From Buddleja alternifolia (taxonomy: Eukaryota; Streptophyta; Magnoliopsida; Lamiales; Scrophulariaceae), in assembly GCA_019426215.1 (NCBI GenBank), contig CM033396.1, forward strand, positions 35,020,503-35,084,502: DNA of 64,000 bases. The letters are read 5' to 3'. A program made the translations under genes and the position numbers. The notes under the pieces were generated by a model. It was not told where the DNA came from. It saw only the letters and a program-made list of their open reading frames with translations, and did no database searches. Shown here piece after piece: positions 1 to 10,416 of this stretch (the stretch's first letter is position 1; every line of letters begins with the position of its first letter).

Positions 1-980
1 AGCTTAATTGTAGAGAGAACATTCATCCTCAGTTCCATTTTCTTAGGCCACGGACAGTATGTTCATGTTCTTTATTTAGTTGATTTTTTTTTTTTGGTAA
101 TTTTTGTTTAATCCAAATATATTTTATCAAAACTTTAACCACACAACACTGAAGAGAGGTTAGACCTTCATCTGTCAAAATTGAGATGGAAATTCATAGA
201 TTTAATTTTTAATTTTTATTAATTGACTAATTTAGAAAAATAATGATTTTTTTTGTAAACTAATATTTATAGTTTTTATTTTAATGGGAAACTATTTAGA
301 GACTAATTAATTAACAGTGTTTGAAACAAAACTTAATTTTATAATTATCAGAGATCACCCAACACAAAGAGGGGGGCATTTTTGTAAAATGTAACAAAAA
401 TCTTATCACATTATACGTACCGAACAATTGACAAGAATTCTAACATATTTATCACTTTTTTTTTTCCAACCTACCAATCTCTTGATATGATAGACAATAT
501 AATCATCTTGATAAATTAATCCACTTTTTAGTCCTATCACTTCTAATCATATTATTACTACCGAACATGCCCTAACAAATTAGGAGACACAATCCTAATT
601 GACTTAGGGAATAAGTCTAATCATAATATGAAACAAAATATGCTCCAAAATCTGCCAAAATCGATTCCAAATCGCACAAGAAAACTGCCAACATGCTGCA
701 TGTTGTTTCTCCGCCGCTAAACGATCCCTAAGCTGCGACTAAATGGTCGCCGTCAATTTGGTAGCTGCGACTTTCCTTTTCCAGTAGGTTTTTGCCTTGG
801 TGGCCGTGGCGGTCACCCTGTCCCTAGCCCCTTTCCACTTGTTTCGACCCTTTTGGGAACTCGGATTTTTCTGACCCATTTTGTGTTCATTTTAGCTCTA
901 TTTTGGATCCATTTTCTGGCTCTCAATCGTATTTTTGATCTGACTCCATTATATCCCAAAAAAATGTTACATTTAACTCT
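1..980. other. Intergenic, no gene seen
   Basis: AT-rich sequence with T and A runs. Short open frames around 813-1134 lack any recognisable domain and are not supported as genes. I see no RNA gene or clear transposon end here. Confidence 0.6.
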
Positions 981-984
981 CTGT

Positions 985-1945
985 GATCGAATTCGGTGGA
1001 ATCTTAGGGAATATTTTGACGCATGTAAGGGTAAAATCGTCACTCAAAGGGTAAGGTGCGATGAACCACATAAGATAGGGGTTATTTGCTTTGATCTTAA
1101 ATTTATTGTAGTTCTTAAAATCTTAATTTTTTGAACTTAAATGTTCATAACTTTTCAAAAAGAAAAACAAAATCCAAAAAATATAAAAAAAAAAAGAAGA
1201 AAAGCAAACACAAACGGAAATAAAAAAATCCAGAAAAATAAAAAAAATTAGAATAAATAAAAAAACTCCAGTCAGATTCTGAAAAATTCAGAAAAAAAAA
1301 ATGAAATAATCAGAAGAAAAGAAATCAAAAATTTAAAAATTTGGAAACATAAAAATAAATAAGAAAAAATCGAAAAATTATAATAGAAGAAATGAAAAAT
1401 AAAAAGAGTTAAGAAAAACTAGAAAATTTCCGTTATTTTTATTTTTTATATTTTATTTCATTTTTTGGATTTTTCAAAATTTAAGTTATTTCCTTCTTAT
1501 TTTATTTTTATTTTTGCTGAATTTTTCAGATATTTACTTGAATTTTTTTTCTAAATTATTTTATTTTTAGGAATTTTCTATTTTTTTTTCCTTTGACTTC
1601 TTCAGAAAATTTTCAAATCTCCATGGAATTGAATAAGGTGAAAAAGACAGGTTCGGAAATGACCGAATTAGCAGGAGGAAGGGCACTTTAATGGGTTTAT
1701 TTTAATGAAATTATCCTTTTTCCTGATTTTTTTTAAAATTGTTTTGATATTTTTCAAAAATTTTCTGTTTTTTTTTTTGAAAAATTATGAATATTTGAAT
1801 TTAAGAAATAAAACTTTAAAAAATACAAGAAATTTAAGATTTAAGCAGATAACCCCTAAAATTGTTAGTTCGTCGCACTTTGCCCCCTGAGTGATGATTA
1901 CACCCTTATATGCGCTAGAATACTCTCTAAGATTTTGTCAGATTC
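985..1945. mobile_element. Degenerate fold-back (MITE-like) element
   Basis: The sequence around 1000-1160 recurs, inverted and diverged, around 1755-1930. Shared blocks include AAGGGT, ATC(G/A)TCACTCA, GTGCGA(T/C)GAAC and GGGGTTAT(T/C)TGCTT. The core between the arms is A-rich on the left (about 1140-1430) and T-rich on the right (1430-1800), so the whole segment could fold back. I could not fix the ends or a perfect target-site duplication, so the superfamily is not assigned. Confidence 0.55.
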
Positions 1946-2600
1946 GGTCATAGTATGTTGAATGCAACACTAACCAAAGATGAGAATGTTGGATGCATAT
2001 TTTGATAGGTTAGGGGACAAAGTGCATTGGAGTTCTGCTTTTTATCTCATGTAATTAAATGAATGTGGACATATTTGATCCTGAATTTTTTTTTTCAAAA
2101 ATATGATATATGTTCTTGAGAGCAATCAAGTCACTGAAAAAAAAAAAAAAAAAAAATAGACCCTACAAATAGTTATAAAAAAAGTTGATTAAAATAATAT
2201 GAAACCATGTTCAACTTCCTAAAAGATTCACCAACCCATGATCTCATCTCCTCTCTCTCCCCCTCCATTTCTATAAACATTTCCATGGCCAAAAACTTCT
2301 CCCCTTTTTGACAAGTAAGAAGCTGCAGACAGTGGTTGACCCCATAGTTGAGCACAAGTGCAGAATTAAAATACAAAATCAAGTGGAAAGGACAGCAAAA
2401 CCATGACTTATGTCTCAAAAAAGTTCAAATGTTTTTCCAAATTTTTTTTCCTAAATGCAAAGAAATTAATTAAATGCCCCACCATCCACTCTTAAAGCTA
2501 CTATCCTTTTCCCCTTCAAATTTCATCCACTAAAATATTTTTCTTTCTTTTTTCCTTCTCTCTTGGATCCCTTGGATTCCCAAGTCAACCATCTTCAAAC
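1946..2600. other. Upstream region of the aquaporin gene
   Basis: No coding potential is recognised. The stretch contains a 22-base A run near 2137-2158 and pyrimidine-rich tracts (about 2520-2570) of the kind common in plant promoters just upstream of a TATA box. Cis-elements cannot be assigned with confidence from sequence alone. Confidence 0.45.
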
Positions 2601-2604
2601 ACAC

Positions 2605-2610
2605 TATAAA
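2605..2610 (+). promoter_or_regulatory. Putative TATA box of the NIP6;1-like gene
   Basis: TATAAA lies 167 bp upstream of the ATG at 2772. Transcription would be expected to begin around 2630-2640, giving a 5' UTR of about 135 bases. This is inference from spacing; no transcript data are available. Confidence 0.5.
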
Positions 2611-2636
2611 ATGCATGAGATGGGCTCTCATTGCCA

Positions 2637-2642
2637 ATGTAA
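2637..2642 (+). promoter_or_regulatory. AUG-stop minimal uORF in the 5' leader
   Basis: ATGTAA, a start codon followed directly by a stop, lies 130 bp upstream of the aquaporin start. In Arabidopsis NIP5;1, AUGUAA elements in the 5' UTR cause boron-dependent ribosome stalling and mRNA decay. The same hexamer upstream of a NIP6;1-type gene could act alike, but only if transcription starts upstream of 2637; the TATA box at 2605 puts the start very close to it. Confidence 0.4.
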
Positions 2643-2771
2643 ACATAAGTAAACAAATAAGAACTTGAACATCAAAGTTTTGGCCTTATTCTTGCTTACA
2701 TTTTTTTTTCTCTTGGTTGATTAGTGCATTTTTAGGTGACTTTTGAGATCTACAGTAGTTTTTTGTGTGTG

Positions 2772-5165
2772 ATGGAAACTGAAGATGGTGGATCAGCCCC
2801 TTCAACCCCGGTAACACCTGGCGCTCCTCTATTCGGCGCATTTCGACCCGAAAGAAGTGGAAATGGTAGAAGAGCATCATCTCTTCTTAAGAGCTGCAAA
2901 TGCTTTGGTGTTGAAGCTTTGGCCTTAGAAGAAGGGATCCTACCTTCTGTCTCTTGTGCATTGTCTCCAACTCCGATCTGCCTTGCTAGAAAGGTTTGTA
3001 TGTAATTGTTGCGTTTAATTCGAACGATTTGCTAGCAAAGAATTTCAAATATATAATAATAACATATTCAATTTTTAGTGCAAATGGATTTCAAATCCAC
3101 TTGATACTGATGTCATTTGAAATCCACAACTTTAAAATCTTCGTTACGAATTGTTTCTTCAACAATTAGGCTGGAATTCAAATTCCCCTACTTCTTTTGT
3201 CATTTGAAATCCTTCAATCGAAACGACAACCTAAACTTGAATTGCTACGCATCTCAAATTTCCATTACACATTTTGAACTACTATTTCAACTATTACGCT
3301 GGTTTAAAATCCAGTGATGTCATTTGAAGTCCGCAACTTCAAATTAAACTTCTTTTTGAATTATTTCTTCAATAATTATGCTGAATTTCAAATACATTCA
3401 ATGCCTGATTCAATAACCATTTCCTCGAATCCAAATCCTTCGATCCAAACAACGCCATAAAGATTTCCAGTCCACTAATATGCATTTTCATTTCTTAACT
3501 TGTTAAAATCCAGGTGGGAGCTGAGTTCATAGGAACCCTAATACTCATCTTCTCCGGGACAGCCACAGCCATAGTTAACCAAAAGACACAAGGCACCGAG
3601 ACCCTCCTCGGCCTCGCTGCCTCGACCGGCCTCGCCGTCATGATAGTGATACTCTCCACCGGCCACATCTCCGGCGCCCATCTCAACCCATCTGTCACAA
3701 TTGCTTTTGCTGCTCTCAGACATTTTCCATGGAAACAAGTAAATTTAAAAGGGCTCAAATTAATAATTAAATATACACATTTCTTATATGTGTGATTTTA
3801 ATTAATGGGATCATAATTAAACTTTTGTGGCAGGTTCCAGTGTACATAGGAGCACAAGTAATGGCATCAATATGTGCTGCGTTTATGCTTAAGGCAATTT
3901 TTGAGCCTATAATGGGTGGGGGAGTGACAGTTCCTGAAGGGGGATATGCTCAGGCTTTTGCTTTGGAGTTCATTATCACCTTCAACCTTATGTTTGTTGT
4001 CACTGCTGTGGCTACTGATACAAGAGCTGTAAGCATACACCTTTTCTTGCTATTTACAATTTTTGTTTTTAAAATTTTCTGAAGATAGTTACGTGACATA
4101 TTACACCAAAAGTATCCCGTATAGTTTTTCAGTACAATTCCTATGTTGCACTATATTATACTGATTTATATTATAAGGTTGTGTAACAAAGATAAGAAAT
4201 TCTAGTCCAAACCCGATTATAATTAGTTACTCATCACTCTAAAAAGTTTGGCGTTTCACCAAATTGAATTTTTTTTATTATTGCTTTTCCTTAGTAAAAA
4301 GAAAGTAGCACGAGAGTTAGTACTTGTAAGTGAGACTTTAATTTTAAATAAAATCCTATAGTTTTTATTTATTTATATATATATTATGAAGAAAGTTATG
4401 TGACTTATGACTGCAAAAGTATCCCATATAGTTTTTGCATTTGTTACCCTATCGTAGGAGACTTCATAGTATATCTAGATGTAAATGTTGATACAGAGAA
4501 TTAATTATCAATTTCCGTTTCAGCATAATTTTTTTTTTTTATATCTATATCATTAACATCCGTTTATCCACTAGTGACACATCTATATATTTAAGAAGAA
4601 GTGACAGAATTAAATGAAACATATAACATCACTTATTTATTTAAATGAGTTCTAACCAAAACAAAGAACTTTATCAAATAGAGTATTTTTGCAGCAATGT
4701 GCATGAAGACCATAATATATATAATTTTTTAGACCAACAAGGTCCAACACAGTTGGTAGATAGCTGAGTTCCTTAAGCATGATGTTCAGGGTTCGATCCC
4801 TGGCGGTGTGTATGGAAAAGGCGTTGTTGGGAGAGGCAAAACCCACTTCAGTGATCTCTAAGCCTCGAAGGGACTAATTTTCGACGTTCGGTTGAGGAAA
4901 ACCCTTGGTATAAACCAAAAAAAATATATATATATATATATAATTTTTTAGTTTAGATTGGTTTCATCATGTCTAAGACAATTGTATAGCCAGTGAATCA
5001 CTTGATACACACAAATATAGAATGAGATTGATTACAAAACAACTATATATAGTACTTGTAAATCATTGGACACGGCAGAGCCTGAAATGAATTAGATATA
5101 GAAGAGTGCCGGTTCCCACTATATATACCAAAAGTCAATGGTAAAAGTTGAGAACATATTAAAAA

Positions 5166-5204
<39 letters not shown>

Positions 5205-7328
5205 TTGGCAAACTAATAAAAATTCCAAAGTTCGATGAACATTAATTGCCGAAGACAAACAATATTAATTTGTGAGACAAGAGGGCAGTCCCAATAGTTA
5301 AATGCCCATCTAAGTCATCGATCTGGCAATAAATAATAATATCAGAAGTTGGAGTATAAAGACAGAAAAATAAAATTTCTTTTAATTATTTTAGCTATAA
5401 GATTGTTATTATAAAATCAAGGGAGGATCTCAGATCCCATTGCTATGTGATTTGTACTACGTACCGACCAAATCGTGGATTATATCTACTAATGTGAATC
5501 AAAAGTAAAAGTGTATATATATATATATATGTGTGTGTGTATATATATATATTAATATGTTGTTTGTGATTGTGATTGAAAACAGGTGGGTGAGTTGGCG
5601 GGAATTGCAGTTGGAGCCACCGTCATGCTTAATATACTCATAGCCGGGTAATCCTCACAACTTCTTCTCATCATCGAAACTCAATACAGCTGCCATTTTT
5701 TCTTCGTTTTTTGGCCTTTCAATCTTATTAGCATAATTACAAGTAATTAATATATATATATATAATCATGTATATACTTATATATTGTGCTAGTCCAGAA
5801 AGAAAAAAAAGAAGGCACAAATAGTTAAAATATATATATATATATAGCTGCTCTTTTTGAACAAAAAATAGTGTTCTTTTGTGGTGATTAATTCTGGCCA
5901 ATAAAATTCTCTCAAAAAAAAAAAAAAATGGGGCCAAAAATCTAAAACCCAAACATTGTTTTCGGCAGGATTTTTGGCCGAAAATAAACACAAACATAGC
6001 CTGGATAGTTGTAGAACAAAATATGATAGTTATTCTTGAAACCAAATCTAGGCTCGAATTATATGTTCAACATTGTATACATAACACATAAACAAAATAA
6101 ACATATATATATATATATATATATTCAATTCAAAGTATATTTTATACAATATGCGCATATACAGAGTATGATAGCATATGTAACACAATCTTGAGAAAAC
6201 ATAATGAAATCTACAAGCATACTTCTCCATCATCCATCTTGCACCTTTACAAGCAATTAATTACATAGTAGAGAAAAGATGGGGGACAAAGTGCGTGGAA
6301 GGGAAAAGTTACAAATACAATTTTATCTCACTAAAGTTAGAAACTCTAGAACCCACTTTTAGACAAAGAGAGTTGGTGAGACCAAAAAAAAAAAGAAAAG
6401 CAACACAAAGATGATGGTGCACATGCTTAGGGTAAAATTTCCATAATTATTAGGCGGTCTATTTACCTCCGATTAAATTTCAAAGGTTACTTAGGCTATC
6501 GGCCAAGCCTATACACTCATTGAATACATCAGCATAACACACGTACGGTCCAAAACATCTAAGAGAATCATAGACCTGTTATTGGCTCGAACTTCAGGCC
6601 TAAAAGGTCATATTCCCTCATCCCCAATTCTGTGGGGGCCACAGAATAAAGGAGATTATTCAGTTTGAAAGCCCCGGAACCTTTCAAAAGTTATCCATGT
6701 TTTACATCTCAAGTAAACTTACACAAAATACAACACAAATGGATAAGCATGAAATCAATGCAACTTTAGTCATACAGGATAGTCCCCTTTCAATTTTAGT
6801 CTAAATGTTCACAAATTTGCAAAATAAATCCCATATAATATCATGCATTATTAAATCGTAAAAAACGAACTGAAATCGCTAGTTTAGTCACGTATCTAGC
6901 ATGAGATTAGTAGTAACTTAACGGAGCATGCATTTCATGCACAAAATTTCATCCATGTTTAACAGAAGGACCAAAATTGCAAACAATTGCACTCTAATTT
7001 TGCAAGTTGGTAGACAATGAAAGGAGATATGCAAAGGACCAATAATCCAGTTCTCGCTTTCCACAATACTACACAAATGGTTTATGATGAACTAAGTCTT
7101 ACCCTTAGTTTGTGAAACAGGGAAACTACAGGTGCTTCAATGAATCCAGTGAGAACTTTGGGACCATCAATTGCTGCAAACAACTATAAAGCCATATGGG
7201 TTTACCTAACCGCCCCCATCCTCGGTGCCCTAGCCGGGGCAGGTGCTTATTCTGCAGTCAAGATTCCTGATAAAGATGATAAAGCACATGACAAGCCCTT
7301 AGTAGAAGAACACAGCTTCAGAAGATGA
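2772..7328 (+). CDS. NIP6;1: NIP6;1-type aquaporin (nodulin-26-like, boric acid/metalloid channel), 5 exons
   Basis: Exons join(2772..2993, 3514..3738, 3834..4028, 5586..5647, 7121..7328), all with GT-AG introns, give 303 codons, close to Arabidopsis NIP6;1. The N-terminus has the subgroup-II signature ([14 protein letters not shown], then a CKCF cysteine motif). Exon 2 carries the first pore motif as NPS (residues 132-134, [12 protein letters not shown]); exon 5 carries the second as NPV (243-245, MNPVRTLGP). NPS/NPV resembles NIP5;1, whereas Arabidopsis NIP6;1 has NPA/NPV, yet the rest matches NIP6;1 ([32 protein letters not shown]). By motif spacing the aromatic/arginine filter reads Thr112-Ile231-Ala240-Arg246. 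The C-terminus ends in SFRR, as in the family. NIP6;1 is a plasma-membrane boric acid channel moving boron to young shoot tissue. Introns 3 and 4 are long (1.56 and 1.47 kb); intron 3 holds a SINE. No disabling change is seen. Confidence 0.93.
3105..3480. repeat. Imperfect ~200-bp direct repeat in intron 1
   Basis: The block beginning TGATGTCATTTGAAATCC near 3109 recurs, diverged, near 3313 (TGATGTCATTTGAAGTCC). Both are followed by CAACTT, a TTCTTCAA(C/T)AATTA stretch and an ATTTCAAAT-type segment. It lies wholly within aquaporin intron 1. Confidence 0.55.
4733..4924 (+). mobile_element. tRNA-derived SINE in aquaporin intron 3
   Basis: An internal RNA polymerase III promoter is visible: A-box-like TTGGTAGATAGCTG near 4753 and B box GGTTCGATCCC at 4790-4800. 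A tRNA-unrelated body follows and ends in an A-rich tail near 4914-4924. The flanks carry a direct repeat ending ATATATAATTTTTTAG (to 4732 on the left, to 4951 on the right), consistent with the duplication made by LINE-assisted integration. It sits in sense orientation to the gene. A real tRNA gene is excluded because no cloverleaf acceptor pairing surrounds the boxes. Confidence 0.75.
5169..5200. repeat. (TA)n microsatellite
   Basis: A run of about 16 TA dinucleotides in aquaporin intron 3. Further TA/TG runs lie at about 5515-5552. Confidence 0.9.
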
Positions 7329-7520
7329 CCCAAACAAATGAAAAATGAGGATCGTCCTGCCCACAAGTCACGAAAAGAATATACGTGAACTACTTGTTGC
7401 AATAAGATGATAAATATGCATCCTTCTATTGTTTCCAATGTATATAGTTCAAGCAAAAGATATAAATAGCTATAGGCAAAGCCAAAATGGAAACAAAATT
7501 GAAATACTGATCTTATAATG

Positions 7521-7926
7521 CTAATTCATCTTGCTGATCAACTCATTTAATCGATACTCCCGATTTACAGAGTCCCCTCCATCTAAAGACCGTCTCTTCT
7601 TACCATGCTATGCTTTTTCTGGGTTGTTTAACGAAAAAGGGCACGGAAAACTTGTGACGCCCTTAAACTGTTGACCAACACAAGCAATCTCATTCACAAT
7701 ATCTTCTACACATATGATGTCATGCTGGCCTAATTTCTGCCAAAAGAGAATTAGAACATCAAGTCCTCGAAAATTAGATCAAGGCATAAACAGGTAGTAC
7801 ATTCATAAAGGTATTTCTGATACCTGCTCGACAATGTTATCATCTGTTAAAGGAATCCTCTGCTTGTCAATTTTTACGACACCGTTCTTGTAAATCAAGT
7901 CTTTCACGCTCTTTGCATTGAGATAT
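7521..7926 (-). pseudogene. Ribosomal protein L7-like, 3' fragment with in-frame stop
   Basis: Read on the minus strand, exon 7926-7824 encodes [11 protein letters not shown] and [19 protein letters not shown] intron (7823-7737) follows, then an exon from 7736 encoding GQHDIICVEDIVNEIA and a C-terminus ending NELISKMN before the TAG at 7523-7521. These are hallmarks of the plant 60S L7-1-like (uL30) family, which binds rRNA in the large subunit. A TAG at 7610-7608, where the family normally has Leu, interrupts the frame 29 codons before the natural end. The glycine of the GNRE motif is Val. Roughly the first 130-150 residues of the family are missing: an acceptor is present at 7928-7927, but no matching upstream exon was recognised to 9.1 kb. 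It lies tail-to-tail with the aquaporin, 192 bp away. The retained intron argues for segmental duplication or decay in place rather than retroposition. Confidence 0.8.
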
Positions 7927-7929
7927 CTA

Positions 7930-9089
7930 TAACCATTAGTAAAATATGTTGAGGATCTATTAGACTACTACATTAAGTTTCTTTAGTGATTTCACCGTTC
8001 TTCAAATGAAACCATATGAGGGTACTACTTTTAAAAAAAGGGAATGATAGAGAAGATAGTAAGAGAAAGGGACACAAATCGCGCAACTAGAAGACATACA
8101 TTTCACATGCTGTGATGTACACTCAAACAGGAACGGATATTTTGAGACACCGGAAACAAGTTGGTGCAAATAACTGCAAATTAGCTCAATAACTTTTCTA
8201 ATGATGCAGGGTCATTTCAAAGAATTTGCACCAGCTGTGGTGAAAAGTGCGACTAGTAAGTCGAAAAACGCTTTCATTATAATTCAAAGGGTGAAATGAT
8301 TTCTTTTGCACTCAAGTAGGAGTGGCATGAAGCGGGTACAGACCGAGTCCAATGGTCCGAATGTGAATTTTGTTGTGTCTATCTCTCATACATGTGTGTG
8401 GAGACTACACACAGTACACCTTATTGTGTGAGAGATATATACTCTAGGACCGTTGGACTCAGTTTAACATATATTTTTCCAAAATTCACCTCCAAAATTG
8501 ATTCAACGCCTCAATCTTCAGGAAATTTCTTAGTTTCTTCTCCCTATCGAATTAGATCATATAGCAGCCATGATTTTCAAATACTTATGCGGTAATAAAA
8601 TGTCTATTGGTAAAATTGCAACCGGAAGATTGATATTTTTGATAGGGGGAGAAGCGACCGAGAGAAATAAAGAAATGGATTGATCTTCAAAACCCTAATT
8701 AAACCCCTCTCTCTTCAGTTGCTATAATTTACACCTTGGCCCCTCAATTTTCTTCAATGCAAAGAGCAAATCCGCTACCTATTATTATTTGTATTTTGGC
8801 CCCTTCATTAACCCTATAATAAAATTAAAACCCTAACACAAGACACTAGAGATTACTTTATCATTGAGTTTTATTTTATTTGTTTTCAGTTAGTTACTAC
8901 TTATGACATTAATTAGATTCTATTATTGTTTTATTGAATATGTTCTGAATTTGATTATAAAAATATCTAATCTAATATCAAATTCATGAAATTTTGCAAC
9001 AATATCATCACAAAAACAAATTCACTTAATGTAACTGAAGCATACTTTTTGGGGGCCAGTTTCATGATAGTTAACAACTCAGTTATTTA
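7930..9089. other. Intergenic between L7 remnant and MITE
   Basis: No gene is recognised. A telo-box-like AAACCCTAA occurs at 8690-8698; such boxes are common in ribosomal protein promoters, so this could be the old 5' region of the L7-like gene, but I found no first exon beside it. A small hairpin element is listed separately. Confidence 0.45.
8345..8470. repeat. Small inverted-repeat (MITE-like) hairpin
   Basis: An arm with GAGTCCAATGGTCC and GTCTATCTCTCA is answered downstream by TGTGAGAGATATA and GGACCGTTGGACTC. A related hairpin occurs at 32283-32347. This suggests a short non-autonomous DNA element, although no target-site duplication was defined. Confidence 0.5.
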
Positions 9090-9098
9090 ATATTTCAT

Positions 9099-10057
9099 GG
9101 GAAAATTTCACTTTTGGTCCCCCACTTATATGTCAAATCCGATTTTGGTCCCCCAATTTTCCCTCTCATCAAATGTCGTCCCTCAGTTATCACTTTTTAA
9201 TCAATTTTGGTCCCTCCGTCAACTTTTGGGGTCAATTGAAATATCAAAAATTGCATTTTGCACCCCAAAAACATAAATTATGATAATCTCCACCCGAAAA
9301 AGAATAACTAGCGAATTTCACCCTTTTATCATATTTTTAATTATGATATATTACATATTTTTTAATTATGCATGAAATAAGACATGTTAAGATATATTAT
9401 AAATGTATATGAATACCATAAAATTAAATGACTTTTTAAATTACACCCCTTAAATTATATGAGAGACGAAATGTATTTATGCGCTCCAACGGAGAATGCG
9501 ACAAAGCACTGATCGAGTTAGGCTAGCTGCTAAGCCTATTAAATGATGCTCGGATGGATTGATTTCTTCTCTCCATTGTGAAATCCAAAAGGCTTAAGGT
9601 GTTCAAACATTATCTGGATGCTGGAAATGGATAATCAAACAGTGAATTAATGAACTCGGCTGAAAATACACTTGATTTTGTTCCTTTAACCAAGCATTTA
9701 TGTAATTTAACACGATGTGTAATTTTATGATATATATATATATATACACACGCGCTTATAATATATCTTAACATGTCTTATTTTATACATAATTAAAAAT
9801 ATGTAAATTTATCATAAATAAAATATGATAAAAGGGTGAAATTCGTTAGTTATTCTTTTTGGGGTGAAAATTATAATAATATGTGTTTTTGGGGTGCAAA
9901 ATGCAATTTTGATATTTTAATTGACCCCAAAAGTTGACGGAGGGACCAAAATTGATTAAAAAGTGATAACTGAGGGACGGCATTTGATGATAGCTATAAC
10001 TGGGGGACCAAAATCGGATTTTGTGTAAAACTGGGGGACCAAAAATGAAATTTTCCC
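9099..10057. mobile_element. Mutator-like MITE with long TIRs and 9-bp TSD
   Basis: The ends GGGAAAATTTCA and TGAAATTTTCCC begin terminal inverted repeats of about 300 bp (9099-9400 and 9760-10057), with blocks such as TTTGGTCCC and TCAACTTTTGGGGTCAATTG. A perfect 9-bp repeat, ATATTTCAT, flanks the element (9090-9098 and 10058-10066), which is diagnostic of Mutator-type transposition. The core (about 9470-9700) is not shared by the arms and is richer in GC; I do not recognise it. No transposase is encoded. Confidence 0.85.
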
Positions 10058-10066
10058 ATATTTCAT

Positions 10067-10416
10067 TATCATCTTGTTATAATATTTAAAATGAATACCA
10101 ACTAATGGTTCCATCTCTTTCCTACGTGGATAATGAGGTGGATAAGTTATTTTTTCATTATTGTGACACGAGCTACTTTCTATATTAAGTTAGTTTTTAG
10201 TCTTAGTTTTGATTTAATTTAAGTTAATTAAGATAATTTTGAAATTTGCATTTACACCATGCGTCAAGTACAAACCCCTACAATCATGGGCTATATTTTT
10301 GTATCATTTCCTTTTGGAAATTAATTCAATGAAATTATAGCATTAATATTTATATCTATTCTATAACCATTTTCTAATTTGATCTTTTAAATTTCATCTA
10401 AATTTCAAGTCAAAGT
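10067..10416. other. AT-rich spacer, nothing recognised
   Basis: Sequence between the 9-bp TSD of the upstream MITE and the CACTA terminus at 10417. No coding or repeat structure is evident. Confidence 0.5.

Noticed and set aside
853..1134. Overlapping open frames on both strands near 813-1134
   Set aside because: No domain or splice context; they overlap a fold-back element arm.
4733..4924. Possible tRNA gene in aquaporin intron 3
   Set aside because: A and B boxes are present, but there is no acceptor stem or cloverleaf, and the A-tail plus target duplication indicate a SINE.
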